The notes beneath the pieces are model-generated. The model was not told the DNA's origin and made no database searches. It saw only the letters and a list, made by a program, of their open reading frames with translations. From contig CM038919.1 in the NCBI GenBank assembly GCA_021904315.1, positions 5,704,001 to 5,768,000 of the forward strand: 64,000 nt of DNA, in the 5' to 3' direction. This stretch comes from Sphagnum magellanicum (taxonomy: Eukaryota > Streptophyta > Sphagnopsida > Sphagnales > Sphagnaceae). This document shows positions 45,550 to 59,544 of the stretch, piece by piece. The position numbers and the translations under genes were made by a program. The first letter of the stretch is position 1. Each line of letters opens with the position of its first letter.

Positions 45550-47640
45550 TGTGTGATGTTTGGGGTCAAGGATTATATTATGTGCATATTTGTATTAATA
45601 TTGGTAAACATTATTGATTTTGCCACTATTGATAAGTTTTTTATTTCTTTTTTAAATTTCTCTTCTAATTGGATGATTTGTGTTTTTTGATTTGTCATAT
45701 GCATGCAAGTTTAAGTTTTTGACAATTTGAATATTTTGTCACTCCCCATAAGTTTGATTATTTTTTCTATCTATTAAAGGTTAATTATATTTCTATCCAT
45801 TTTGTCTATTTTATCATTTTTCTATTCATATATATATTGTCTATTTTATCCATTTTGTCTACTACAAGTCAATTGTCAAGTTTTTCTATTTTGTTTATTG
45901 TAGGCAACTCAAAAATTCAATCCCAATCCTAAATCTTTGTGGCTTTTGTGAATCTTGAGTTTGTTTTTTGGGTCTTTGTTTGTTTTGTGATCCTTGAGTT
46001 GTTGTTTTGTGTCTTGATTTTTTTAATTGTTTATGTGAATATGTTGTTTAAATTTGTTGTTTGATCATGATTCATTATGCCCAAAACCCATTTCTAAGGA
46101 AAAATTTTACAAGGATGAAAGTGGATTCAATGACAACCTTGAACAAAAAATCATCTCCAAGGATGATAATAGAAAGTTAAGATTTTGAATTTACAGATCA
46201 AAGCTTCTATATCAATTTTTGGTTACATACTATGCACATATGTATTTTAATGTCTTTTTGTAAGTTTTGTAACAATGTGTGATTCATAGGAAAGCTACAT
46301 AATGCAATTCATGTTAATTTGAATCAAGCGAGCACTTTTGAAATCATAACCCTAAATTTTAACCATATCAAGAACCACATCCATTTCAACAACCTTAAAC
46401 CTTATAATTAATATATGCCATGAATTGGGGAAAATTAATTGAAACATATATACTTAGAGATTTTTAAATATTAAAAAAAATTCAAAACCTTACTTAGAAA
46501 GGTAATCAAAGTTATAAAATATATAATACCCAAGACTATATATTTCTTTAAAAATAAATATTCGCACAACATTATTGGTTCTAACTTCTTATACCTACTC
46601 AAAAGGATTTTCAGGTTTTAGGGTAAGAGGCACCTCATGTGTAAGGTTTATCACTACCCTAATTAACATTTATGTTAAAAAACATGAAAAATATTGTTAG
46701 TTTTGTATTGATATAAGGTGCTGTTTAACTACGCTATGAAATTTCTTTGAGCGTTTGATGTGGTAGATAAGGCTTGCAAAATAGGAAATTATTGAAGTGA
46801 GAGTTCATTGCCAAAAGTGATAGGTGAAGGTGGGCCTAAATTTCAATAACACCCCCTTTTGAAAGCTTTACTTAGCATAAAGCTCGACCGTCAGATGGAG
46901 CAACAAAATTTAAATCAATGAAAAACCATATACAAGTATAACAATGATGGCATTGTGCACGAGGGTGAGTTTTTTACATGTGTGTGAAAAGACATTATGA
47001 TATTAAGAACTTGTCATACTAAAATATTCAGTGTGTTTGGAGCAAGATTTTTTTTTTTTTTTTTTTCAATTTTTAAAATGTAACTGATGTGGCAATCATC
47101 CATAAGATATTTAGCCAAATTTGGCTAGATATTAAATATTAAAGTAGAAATAAACAAATTCCTTTAATATTCTTGGCTACCTACTGAAACTTATCATAAA
47201 AATCTGGAGATTTGGATTTTTATGCCTTCAAAATCTGGCAAATTTGGGCCATTTTTTTTCATGAAAAATCCTTTGTATAGCCTTTGTATAGGTCAAAATC
47301 ATATTTTTCAGGTTGAAATTTGGTGAAAACACTGCTTGGAGGTACATTTCATGAAATAACATGTCCACCATTTACCTTGTCCAATTTTCAAAAGGGATTT
47401 ATAGAACAAGGAAAGGGCTTGAGCACCCAAATTATTTTATTTTATTTTGAATAGATTTGAATTAAATATCACAAAGCCTATCACCGTTCATTTCACATGA
47501 ACGGTCAGGAATCACTATTGTACGGATGTGTGTTGTCCTCCATGAGGTCATTTTCCAAGTGTGTGGAATCTATACTAAGAAGCTGGTTCTACACCAGAAA
47601 ATGCACGCTCATCTATCACGTTCTGCTTCTTAGGTCATTC
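45550..47640. other. No gene seen
   Basis: AT-rich. Contains a poly-T run at about 47049-47067 and short degenerate repeats of the form TCTATTTTATCCATTTTGTC near 45780-45900. No supported gene. Confidence 0.5.
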
Positions 47641-47835
47641 CAGGGTTCCCACTGAGGGAAAACCCTAACCCTAATCGCAACGGCTTCTTCTAACGGCCAC
47701 GTTATGGTGGGAAGAAGAGACCACGAGAAGACGGTGATCGTCGCTCGTCTTTCAGATAGGACAAGAAGACCGCTTTTTTGTGGCGTTCTTGCCGATATTG
47801 GAACAGCTTTCCGACGACAAGTATGTAATTAAGTT
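47640..47835 (+). other. GC-richer segment, possible transcript start
   Basis: Clearly richer in C, G and CG dinucleotides than its flanks. It contains ACCCTAACCCTAATCGC (telo-box-like), common near plant transcription starts, and ends at a donor-like CAA|GTATGT. It may be the first exon of a non-coding or poorly recognised gene that reads into the hairpin-repeat array. No ORF is convincing. Confidence 0.3.
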
Positions 47836-48004
47836 GTGGACGTAGTAGTTGTGGACTATGAAGAGCTAGGGAGCAAATCTAGGTTGTTATTCTATCGGTT
47901 CCTGTTTTGTTCTGCAACGGAAGAGAAGATGCCGTGTTTCGGTGTGTTCATTCATCTGCCTTCGCATAAGATCTGATGGCATGGTGATCACATGTTGAAG
48001 AACG

Positions 48005-49330
48005 TATACAAAGACCTTGCTGTTGTTACTTTGATGTGTTTCACGTCGGGTATCTTGCATTTGTCTATGGGTATTTCAGCTTGTAAGCGAATGCAAGATT
48101 CCCAGACGTCAATCACCAGAAGAGTCAGGAGATGGTTCTGGCGAGAAAACACAGTGTGGGAATCAAATCTCCCGTGGCAATGGTGATCCCATTTTGGAGC
48201 AGGTATATAAAAGGCTTTCTTGCTGTTGTTACTTTGGTGTGTTTGACGTCGGGTATCTTGCATTCACCTACGGGATTTCTGCTTGTGAGTGAATGCAAGA
48301 TTTCTAGACGTGAATCATAAGGAGAAAGAACCGGGAGTGCTTTGTTTTGAATAACAAATGGGGTGTAAGCCATGCTGTTGGCAGCAACAGCATGATCATC
48401 ACAGCTTGGAGAGGAAGGTAATCGAAATCTTGCTGAATTACAAGAATGAAAATCAATCTCATGATCATTGGAAGTCAGTTTATTGATTACCATGACCACC
48501 TGGAATGCATGGTTTTTTTTCTTCTTATGTTTGAGGCCGGATCTCTTGTATTCACCTACACTGGCTCTTTGCTTGGGATGAACTTGCAACACAATAAGAT
48601 ACAGGAGGCACTTGGGTTCAACAACAAAGTGAACTCCCTGGAGTTGGTGCCAGCTTGGCGTTCAAAGATGTGGGTACAAAGTTTGGAAGACTATTTCTGC
48701 CTGAATTCTCCTGCTGATGCAGTATGTCTGTAATAGATGTTGGCTATCAATGCATCCCAGTCTCCAGAACACCAAGAAATGCATGAGAACTTACCTTGGT
48801 TGTTTGATGTTAGATATTTTTGTGCTCACCTACAGTGGCTTTCTACTTGTAGGTGAGTGCATGATTTGCTGACAACAAATTGAGGGCACCTCAGTTCAAC
48901 AACAGAATGAACTCCCCCCTGGGGTAGCAGGTGAGCTGGCAGCAGTGGCAGTATTAAAACTTAGGAACATGTGGTTGGTATATTGTGCACACTAGGTTCC
49001 AGAAGACCAGGAATGCATCTTCTGATGTTGGACATTAGAATACACAGAAGGCACTCCAGTTTTACTACAGAGTGAATTCCTGATGGGGGAAGGCGAGCTG
49101 GCAGAGATGCATGCTGATACGATCAAGGGTTGGAGAAGGTAAGGGAAGAATGGTGCTCTTGGAATTCTTTTCTTAATGAATGAAGGTGGTGTGCTATTTT
49201 TGAGTCCTAAGGTAAACTGGTCTGCGCAGTGAAGGATACTTTTTGCTTATGCTTCATATCTGTGTCATTGGATATTTCTTCAGCTATTGTGACCTTCTGC
49301 TTGTGTAGGTGATCAAGGAGGTTCTTTCTC
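48005..49330. repeat. Array of diverged ~200-290 bp repeats with a hairpin core
   Basis: At least five units. Each centres on a self-complementary core: ATCTTGCATTCAC facing GTGAATGCAAGAT at 48255-48301, a weaker version at 48052-48099, a broken one at 48541-48590, GTGCTCACCTACA facing TGTAGGTGAGTGC at 48822-48860, and a remnant near 49285-49315. After the core most units continue with AGGCACTCCAGTTCAACAAC-like and GTGAACTCC...GAGCTGGCAG-like sequence. The first two units are about 205 bp apart and quite similar. No ORF is conserved, so a structured RNA, a miRNA-like cluster or an unknown satellite are possible. Confidence 0.6.
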
Positions 49331-49339
49331 TCAAACAAT

Positions 49340-51585
49340 AGTATACACAGCAGGTGCTGCAGCTCAATGACAAGAGTGAGTGATCCTCCTTGTGTTGTGT
49401 CAGCACAGTTGTGGGATCATTAGTCAGAGGAGGCAAATGAAGCATATTGCTGTCAGAACTGTATTCTGATGGAAGAGGCCAATACATTGTTGGTTATTTT
49501 CATATGCCCAATGTTACAAGGGGTCTTCGTCCTAATGCTTCTAAAAATGCTACAGGAACTCAGGATGTTTTGTGTAATGGTTAGCCTGAAGTTTCGGGCA
49601 AATTATTCTATGATGAGACCCACCAGCTGGTGAAGTCAATGAGGATTCATAGCAACTTGCTATTACTATTCATGACAAAGGTGATGCTCTGACACTTCGT
49701 GATTGACACTAATAAGGTACTGCACTCATTCTAATTCTAGTAATCCTGGTGATTTCGGTGGAACTGACAAAATGGTGTACTTTGAAGCAATTTTTAATTA
49801 GGTTTTTGCAGAACAATTGTTTCTCTTCAATGCTTCTATATTGAAAGTACCATGGTATTGCTTAATAAACAAAGATTTGTGTTTCGTGTTTCTGTTTTAG
49901 CATCTTTTTTAAAGAACTCTCAAAAATCCTTTTAAAATGAAGTCTGGGAGTTATTTGAAGCTCACATTGTAGTATGTGCTGAAATCTTTGGAGTATGATT
50001 CTCCTCTCTTCATCTCTCTTCTCTTTCGGTTCTGTTCCTTTTCATTTTTCCCATATTGTTTTACCATTTTAGAGAGTCTATTGTTTCATGTTTCTTAGGC
50101 AAAGCGTCTCCCACCTACTTCTGGAGTTGTGACAGAAACTCAGGATTGGACCACTCAGAAGTATCTCATAATATTCATAACTCACATTGAATCACTGTTT
50201 GGATCTGACAAATTAAGTGGATATGTCGGTGGCGGGTAAGCTACAAGTGTTGGGTAGCGGGTACTAGACTAAAATCCTGGTATATAGACAAATGTGGTGG
50301 TGGTATCAAAGAACTGGCTGGACTGTTATGTAGTATGACCTGAGGCAATATCCTACTTATTAGTTTACAAGTAGGATAATGATTTTCTTTATAAAATGCA
50401 CGCTTTATGTGATAATCCTTTTATAATGTATATTAGTGTAGCCTCTGCTGTAGGTCCAAGTGTAAACTTTTTACCCAATTCATTTTTCCTTCTAATATCA
50501 CTTGTTTGTAATGTAGTTGAATCTTTAATGACAAAAACTACTCAAAATTCAAAGTGTCCTACACCTTTTAGGTCTAGAAATTTCCAAACAACCTTCATTA
50601 AATCCTACTTGCCAAAGGTTTTCCAGCAATACCTAGAGTGTGTGCAAATTCCATAATTTTTAGTATTACTTCAAATGGTTTTTTAGTCAATTTTTTTTCA
50701 ATATTCAATAACTTGAGAGTAGGTCAAAACATGAAGCATACTTGGTGCACCCATCCATACTCACTGCGGCCTTTGCAATGAATGGCAAGATATCATGGTT
50801 TGGGAGATCTCAACATGACAAACAGAATAAAACAAACAAAAACTACCTTCATACATAGATAGATTCATTTGCCCTATGAGATCTCAACATGACAAATAGA
50901 ACAAAACAAACAAAACAACCTCCATACATACATAGATTAGTTTGTCCTATGCTGTTGGATCAATTGAATGAATTTTGAAAGGGAGAATGGTAACCTTTTT
51001 CAACTGCAATTTTAAATCCAATTTTCATTCAAAATTTATTTTTAAATTTTTAATTAAATTCTTGAACTGATTTGAATAGAATTCAAATTTCTAAACGGAA
51101 TTCAAATTTCATTAAATTCAATTCAATTTCAACTGAATTCATGATCAGGGTTTCAACAATGTGTCTAATTTTTAAAGAACTCCGAATTACAAATTTGGGT
51201 TTTTTTTCCCCCTACTTGCATTATTATAATTGTATTGGATTATTGTAAGCCAATAGATAAAATGATGTCATGTTGTCATGCAATTGATTTCAATTTTTCT
51301 ATACAACAAAAGCATGTTTCCTTCTATGCAAGTACACGTTCATTGGGTGTATCAATGAAATAATAAATCATATCAAAATTTGAAAGGTTAAATATTTTGG
51401 ACGAAAGGGTTGCAAGCAAAATGACTGTTTTTAAAAACCATTTGACTAATTATTATATTCAACAAGCTCAGAATTTTTAGTTCCATGTGCAAGTTTGTTT
51501 ACTGTTTACAATTTTACGTCCGTTTGGGACTAAAGAATCCATTAGATGAAAGGTAGATCATGGAAGACAGATTGTCCTCTGGTAC
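49340..51585. other. No gene seen; one 75-bp tandem duplication
   Basis: Moderately AT-rich and without domain-bearing ORFs. At about 50803-50955 a 75-80 bp unit starting GAGATCTCAACATGACAAA is duplicated in tandem. Confidence 0.5.
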
Positions 51586-51589
51586 TAGT

Positions 51590-54100
51590 AGCATGCCACA
51601 AACTTGGCTAGGGCGACCGTGTTTGTAGTTTGCATGAGTTCAGCAAGAGTGCTCGTGTGAATGAGAGGTGAGGTTGAACAAAAACGTTCCCTAACTTTTT
51701 GTGTATTTGGACAGACAAGGAGCAAATGTTTTTCATCCTCTACCTTCCCTAAGTCGTAACCTCAACAAAGCTTCTCTGCGTATGGCATGCCTTTCCACAC
51801 ACTTAGCACTATCTCAAGCTACGTGTTGCCACACTGAAATTAGGCCAGAACTTTCCGCAGTTGAACATAGTTGATGTCACACAAGTAGCTTTCGCTCTCG
51901 TACAACATACCCTTGAAGCGCAAATATCTTGTCTGCACGATGGTCCCAATCTTGCGGTTGGTGAAAAACTTTTCAATGAAAGCCAACCACATATTATCCT
52001 TCACCCTTTTTACATTCAACATTGTGTGGGGAAAACCTAAAGGGGGTGGGGCCCCAGCCTCATGGTTGGTTGGGCCTCCCGTCATAGATTTAACACCAAT
52101 TGGCTGCACTAGTTGTAACGTGGCCAACTTAGCCATCTGAATTCCCACCTGTATGTTATGCGCGTTACACCAAAGTACTTGGCTCTTTGCCCAACCTTTT
52201 ACCACTGCTAGACGGGTTGGATGTATGTGTGTTGTCCTAGGAATTATTCCTAGTGGCAGTTGAACAGTCCCCACTTAGAACAACGAGTCCCTACAAGCTG
52301 AGGCGCTGTTTCCAGCGGTGATTGAACCAAAGGCAGAAAACCTGCCACCTTTTGGGGTTGATTCTGGAATAGCCATTTTTTCACGGGTCCAACCCAACAT
52401 TTCTTTCCTGTAGTAAACATAGCGAGTTGGGCCTTCCCATGCCTTTCCCAAGATGCGGTTTTTAGTGACCGTGCTCACACAGTTATAGTACAACATCGCT
52501 TGTCCCCATGCAAAGTGTTCAAAGGGGAATTTGCCAAATTCTGCCAGCACAATGGACGTGCTAGTTATTTTTCACACCTTGAATAGTGACTTGAAGAACC
52601 CTTGGTACACTACGTCAATAGCCTTTATTTTCTTGGAGTCCACCCAAACCTCACAAACATAACTTGTTGTGGAACGCACCAACGTGTTGAAGAGGTCACA
52701 ACGTAGTTTAACATCCATAATATGTAGCTTCGCACAACGGCGGTTCAGTGCGAATAGCGAGCGCCTATTGGTAGCTGCTAGATGTTCCATTACACTATCC
52801 AGGTTTGGGATGGTCTCGAGCAGGATCCCCAAGTATTTGAAAGTCTGCACACTTTCAATAACGTCACCTCCAAACACAAACTTTCGGCATGGGTCAATAG
52901 AATTGAACACCATGACTTTTGTTTTTTTCACTTTCATTGTAAGTCCATGTTTAACACAGAATTGCTAGAGTGTGTCTAATTATTGCTACAGTCCCACCTC
53001 TAATTTTGATGTCAAAACGAAGTCATTTGCAAAAAGTAACACCCATACGTGCACATCTGTTAGGGCCGGTGCATCGCATTTTTTGCCGTCCAAGCGCCCT
53101 TCTAGGGCATCCAAATATAGCCCAAATAGTAGGGGGCTGAAAGGACAACCTTACTTCATACCTTGCTGGCACTTGAAGCTGGAGGTGACACCTTCAATTG
53201 GGTGGTTGATGCATATGGTATCCTTAGCATACATCATTTGCAGGCATCGCAAGAAGCGTCCTTCCACCCCGAGGCTAGCCAACACATGCCACAACACTTC
53301 ATGTGGCACAATCTCGAACACCTTTTTGAAGTCCATAAAGTAGTAATAGAGTGGCTTATTTTTTGTCTTACTCTGTTCTATCAGAGTTCACAATATGAAT
53401 AGTTGGTCAATAATGTGGTAATCTTTGTGAAACCCAGTTTGAACCTTGGCACACAACCCATGTTGTTCAACCCATCCGCTCAGCCTTTTGTCAAGGATCA
53501 TAGTGAACAACTTTGCTAGCATAGGCCCAACTGTTATCCCCTTGTAGTTGTCAAATTCGGAGGCATCGCCCCCTTTAAAGAGCGTGTGGATCACCCTAAT
53601 GGAAAGGGCTTCTAGAAAGCCTTTCGCTAGGAAGTAGTTGAACACTATCAATAGTGGCATGTGTAGTAGCTCTCCTACATCCAAAATGAATTTAGCTTTC
53701 GTACCATCCAAATTAGTAGCCTTGTTCCTTTATAGTTTTTTCAACGCCTAAAACAGTTCAGCAAGTGTGATATATGTGTTCAGGGTGTGGTTAGATGGAG
53801 GTTTGGTCACATGAGTTGAATGAGTTCGCAGTCGTATGGGTGGTGGAAATTGGCCAATTAGCCCGCGGAAGCCTTCCAAAAGCGTAGCTGCATTGATCTT
53901 GTCCATAACAGGTGCCCTTGGTCGATACTTTTTCTAGAATGAAAGTGCATCCACCTTAGCAAGAGCACACATATGTTGAGCTCTTACAGTTTCCCACAAT
54001 TTTTTTTCCCTTTTTGATAAAGTTTGAAGTTTACTTTCCTGATGTTTAGCGACATGTGAGTCGGGGTTGGCTTTCAGCTAGAACCTTAACTCACGTTTCG
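51590..54100 (-). pseudogene. LINE reverse transcriptase, decayed
   Basis: Minus-strand fragments follow the order of a non-LTR polyprotein. Upstream linker: REKKLWETVRAQHMCALAKV (about 54010). RT: ALSIRVIHTLFKGGDASEFD, NYKGITVGPMLAKLFTMILD, MDFKKVFEIVPHEVLWHVLA and GCPFSPLLFGLYLDALEGRL (about 53120). The catalytic box reads LLFANDFVLTS where FADD is expected, a G-to-A change. Then VKKTKVMVFNSIDP and QTFKYLGILLETIPNLDS. The tail 52274-51590 ends in VEDEKHLLLVCPNTQKVRER, the C-terminal block following a Cys-rich knuckle in such LINEs. Stops and frameshifts throughout. No endonuclease domain was found upstream, so the copy is 5'-truncated, as usual for LINEs. Confidence 0.85.
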
Positions 54101-54109
54101 TTATACAAC

Positions 54110-55120
54110 AGTTAATGTCAAACAAGGGTTTATGGCAATGTTTCTTTCTACAACTCCTTCTTGATGGCTTGCTGCCAAAAGTAGACTTTACTGTAGCACC
54201 CACGCACTGCTACAGTAGGTCAATTAACCCGTCTACCCCCAAATGCCCAATCGAATCAACAACCCACAGGTTTCCAAGATTCGTTGTTAGGGCAAGCTGA
54301 TATTTTTCAACTTTTGATTTATCATATTTTCAAGTTAGCATTAGCCACATGGCTAGGGGTGGTTGTTAGGCTCCACATTAAATTTTACACATGAGTTTTG
54401 GCTTTTCAATGGCAAAGCATGTAAGTGCATGATGGTTAATACAAGACATGTAAAAGGGAATAAGATATGATTAGGTGATTACTTAAGGTGTAATCTAGGT
54501 TATACAAATTATTGGAGTAGAAATTGTGGCTAGACAAATATAATCAAAGTTGAAAATATGGCAAGAAAATTACAACATAGAAGATAGAGGAGAAAAACAA
54601 CAAGCAATGCAACATGTTGCTTGCAAGCACATGCCTTCAATGGAGTTTGAACCTTGAACCAATAATGGATTCTACCCAATTGTGGTTGAAGCCTAACCTA
54701 CACATGAACACACGTTAGAACCAACAACCTACTCTACACAAGATTAATGAAAAACAAAAACAACAAAATTCGACAACAAAATGAGAAACAAACCTAAAAG
54801 TAAACAACAAACAACATGTGCATTCATATAAGCCTATATACTAATGACTTCAAAGTGAATACAAAGGAAAAACTTTAATAAAAGAACACACCTAAAATGT
54901 ATTGCTCCAATAATCCTTTACAAATCAAAACCATACCAATGATTATTGGTATGCCAATCTTGAATGGTAGCATAAAATGGAAATGTGATTATAATCTAAA
55001 ATTTTTGAACATACATCTTGATTACCAAATCCAAATGAATTATGAGATGGTTTTTCAACTTGGTTTTCATAACTCAAGGTTGAGAAGGTCTATTCATCTT
55101 TTATAGACTTTAAGGTGATC
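54110..55120. other. No gene seen
   Basis: AT-rich interval between the LINE and the hAT remnant, with no supported coding sequence. Confidence 0.5.
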
Positions 55121-55129
55121 ACTATAGAA

Positions 55130-57050
55130 ATTTTAACCAACATATGTTGAAATCTAGTCCTTCAATATGCCATTAGATCCTAATTGCCTTTGCCATAAAT
55201 GACAAATAGGGTTATGATCAAAGGTGGGAGCATGACAACAATGCAATTGTTTTTCATAATGACAACAAAAATGGAGCTTGATGATCCAATAAATAACCAT
55301 TTGACAAGGGTGCATATTGACTAGCTTCCCTTGAAATACTTATGTGTAGTATTGTGCCTTGAGTAAGGACATGTGCCTAGGAAAGGTTTGTTCAACATTA
55401 GGCTCCAACCAATAATGCAAGTAGATGATACCCATAACATTAAAAACCTTTTGTTAAAGGAATGTATTGTCAACCACATCAATTAATAGGATTGTAGTTC
55501 CATTCAATTACATTTTCACATCACACACTAACATAGCCCAATCCTCATGAGTTATCATGGTGTGGATGCTAGTCAATTTGTAGGTCTTATGGATGTTATA
55601 CATTATGCCATTGAAAAAAAGAACACTTGGAGTGCTAATAGCCAAGTTCTTTCACCATGCAATATGTAAAACATTAGAGCTTTGTTCAACAAAGTTTTTG
55701 AATTGGGAGAAGTCATTTCAATTATACTTCTTCTTTTCATCACAATACATATTGTGTAAGTTAATTTGGCATAATTTCACATCATGAGTCACAAAATCAC
55801 AAATGAACATGTCTTGGTTTTGAACATACTTGCTCAAACTTATAGCTTTGGAATCATGCAAGTTAGCCCAAGAACAATATCCAATTCACACAAAAACTCA
55901 TAGTTTGCTACAATAGTTTCATTAAAAAGAACATTGTAAACCATCTTGAGTAGAAAAATCTTGAACTTTTCAAGAACCGATTTGCTTGTAAAAATCATAT
56001 TAATTAATCTAATATTAATATTCTGCAATATTTTGAGACCCTTGGTCTCCATAAACTTGGCCAATTTTCATCTCTTAAAATTATGTTTAGGGTTGTGATT
56101 AAAATTGGACTAAAACATGTATAGACACTTTGAAACAACACCTCAAACTTCATCACAATGTAAGGATAGATAAAGTGAAACTACTAAGTTAATCTTGTGA
56201 GTTACATAAAAGATTGAAATGAAAAAAAAAGGTACTTTGTTTTAGCTAAATGGAAACCCCAATTTTTATGCTTTGAAAGGTGGATGCACCATTTGCATTG
56301 AAACATACTACCTTCATGGTCATATCATAGTTTAACAGTTGTTTAAATTTTGCAACAAAGTTCCTAGTAATAGTAGTGAGGTTGTTTGTGCTAGCACCTT
56401 TTGTCACACATTAGAGATTCACCAAAATTGGAATCCTCTTGAAATCTTCAACAACATAGACATGCACTAAAATCCAAAATTGGTTATCTATATTGGTAAC
56501 CTCATCACAACTTACAAAGATGAAATTAACTTTATGAATAACCACCTTTGTGAATATAAAGACCACATTACTCATGCATTTTGCCATGCACCAACCATTG
56601 TCTTATATTCAATGTTTGTATGGTGTGTTTTCCACCTTTAGAAACTAAAACAAATCATGCATACTTTCAAAGTAATTCATGGGTTCCCCTAATATAAGAA
56701 GATGGAAAACATTGACAAATTATAAGTTTTTTTTTCTTTCTATTTTATTGTGGTTAACAACCTAAAGCCAAATGTTATCATGGCCAATAATGTAATAAAT
56801 ATTTTCGTTGTGCATATGTTGACTATCATGATCAATAAAAAATTTCCCAACCACCATGTTAGGTTAAGCAACCTAACACATATTCCTCTCATTATGTTTC
56901 CTTAACCCATCTAGTTTTGAAATAAATAATTTCTCCCTATATTCAATTATGGTATAAAATTTACAACACATCATGAAAAAAAATTCCATCTAAGGATTTA
57001 ACAAGCTCAACCCAAGGGAATTTTCTAGCCCATGAATCTTGGAAAGTCAT
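55130..57050 (-). pseudogene. hAT-like transposase with TTF-type start, decayed
   Basis: Minus strand, start near 57050 (MTFQDSWARKFPWVELVKSL), matching the opening of plant TTF-type zinc-finger hAT proteins. Further blocks: FIFVSCDEVTNIDNQFWILV, VYVVEDFKRIPILVNL, STNNLTTI and VVCFNANGASTFQS (56560-56240), the catalytic-domain region of this group. Then METKGLKILQNINIRLINMI and LCELDIVLGLTCMIPKL (56064-55840), and near 55400 a block with YLHYWLEPNVEQTFPRHMSL. Stops and frameshifts separate the blocks. Different N-terminus and block sequence from the hAT at 43.5 kb, so a distinct family. Confidence 0.7.
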
Positions 57051-57059
57051 GTTTAATTC

Positions 57060-59500
57060 CCATTCATTCTTTTGTTTCCTCTTCTTAATCACACCAACAA
57101 TCCTTAAACCATTTCATTTTGTTAAGTCAACAACATATTTGTTACAATTGCTAGGAGACACAAAAGTGGAAGCCCTGGGATCATGTGCACCACAACAAAC
57201 ATCAAGAACCAAGGGTTCCTTCTCCTTACTAGAGATTAACAAGATACACAAAAGTTGTAAAAACTTCAAGGCTGATAGGCCTAAAAGCATTAAAAATTAT
57301 ACTTGAAACCTAAAGGGGGTTTAAGGGGTGTCGTCATGCATTACCATGAATTTCAAAAGAAAGAAATGTTGAACCAACAATGCAAGGCAAAATTTGAACT
57401 TGAACAACACAATGTACACAATGTGAAGGTTCAAGAGGTCACAACTTTTGCCTTAAACCCTAGACCCTATTAATGCATAGATGGACCTTGGTGTGAAATA
57501 AAACAAACAAAATCATGTTGACAAAGCTACACAAAACAAACAAAAAACAAGTAAAAGAAATAAGAGAGAAATTCTTACATAATTTGAGTATGCAATTCTC
57601 TTTTAGAATTAGATGAAGTTCATTCAATGCCCATAGCCTGATCAAACTTATTTCTAACTTTTCACCATTGCTATAAACAATAGCCAATTTAGAGGCCCAC
57701 TTTTGGTTTCCACAATAAAAGACACCAATGTAGGATCCTACAAATCATACAATTGCCCGTAAATCCCAACACACAAAACACACATATTGTCCTTGATGGA
57801 TTAATATGAATTCTTGGAACATGTTGCAAGCTTTGCAATGATCTTTTTATGATTATCTCCTCATTATTCCTTGAAACAATGAACCACCTAAAGCACAATG
57901 ATATCATCATTATTCATTTAAGCAACACCAACAATTTTTTCATTATTCTATTGAACGATGTTTGTAATGCCTAATGAAAAAGATGATAGTATAGGTGGCA
58001 ACAAAGATGTTGGCAACCTGCACTTGTAAAATGTAGTGTCCTTGCAACTTGGATATCCACCTTGCATATGGGTGGCAATTCATCCTAACCTTCAATAGGA
58101 AAGGTGATGATTGGAAAATAGATGGTAGGCATTTTAAGAAAAATCTTAGATTATTCACTATTGATGGGATCATTTAACTTAAACATAATTCACATATATG
58201 TGAAATTTCATCACCAGTAAAAACATTGGTGCGGATAAGTTTATTTTTTCAAATTTTCAATTTTTACTTGTAAATCAAAATATTCATGCACAATAATGTA
58301 TGCATGTAAAAAAATCACCACCACCACACAAATTATCTTATATTGGATTGTTCATTTTTTTTCACTTAAATTTGTCCCATATAAATACTATTTATAAAAA
58401 TTAGATGAAAAAAAGTCTTGGAATCCTTATTCATTCTTTTGGAAACCCAACCATGAATGAGCCCTAAATTAAAATTCAATAGATTCATATTCATTTGAAG
58501 AAAAATAAGATGCAAATTGATGCAAAGGATATTAAAAATATGTTCATGACTACAGTGTTGAAAAAAGCACTTTTCCATTCTTCTTTATTTGGGCACCAAC
58601 TAAACCAATTCCAATTTGAAATTATCATCCAAGAAAACTTATTAAAATTAAAGCTACATACCTAAACAAATTCTAATGAATCGTCATCATTGAAATTATA
58701 TTTCACAATTATTATTATCGGCCCTAACTATTTCATTCCCTCCCTTCATGGATACGAAAAAGCACATTACCTTTACAACTTCACCTCCTTTACGATTAAA
58801 GTTACCCTTTTGCCACATACCCTTTAAAAATATCCCTTTCAATCATCTTTAGCTCTTTCTCATAACCATGTCATTCCTTTTCCCCTACGCACCTGCATGG
58901 ATATGAAATAAATATAGGAACATTTAAACAAAATTTTAAATTATTCCATTTCATCTTATGCAATTGTTGTGACAATTTCAAATATCAAAGCATAGGTTTT
59001 TTAATTTATGCAAAATAAATTAAAGCAATTCATCAATAGTTTAATTAGGAGCAAGCCTAAAATCCATGTAACACATATTATATAGTTTTTGAATTGGCAC
59101 TATATAACCTTGGATGAATCTGGAACTTTTTCCATGGCCACCAGGTTCTACTATGTATATACACACACACATATATACACACATGTTCAGCCATCAAAAT
59201 GCGTTGCAATTATGTGGAAATGATTCAAATACGTACATATTGCAAATGATTATGAACATGAATTGCCTCTTCGGCTCAATCATCAAAAGTTGGTAGCTAG
59301 GAGTAACAAAAAAACAACAGTGATGAAAAAGATTCAATGAATGGAAAACCTCTGACCAAGGGTTTACATGGTGGAATCCTTTGTTTCCTGCCCATTCCGT
59401 GCCGTTAGAAACTACAGGACTCAATTGAACTCCAGGAGAACACAAAGGGAACAAAGACAATCTGCACTTCTTGAGAAGTGTCCATTTAGTTGACCAATCT
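57060..59500. other. No gene seen
   Basis: AT-rich, short domain-free ORFs only. A CA/TA microsatellite lies at 59155-59185. Confidence 0.5.
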
Positions 59501-59544
59501 GGCCTCAGGGGACCAGTGCATGGACAATATCCATTGGAAACCTG

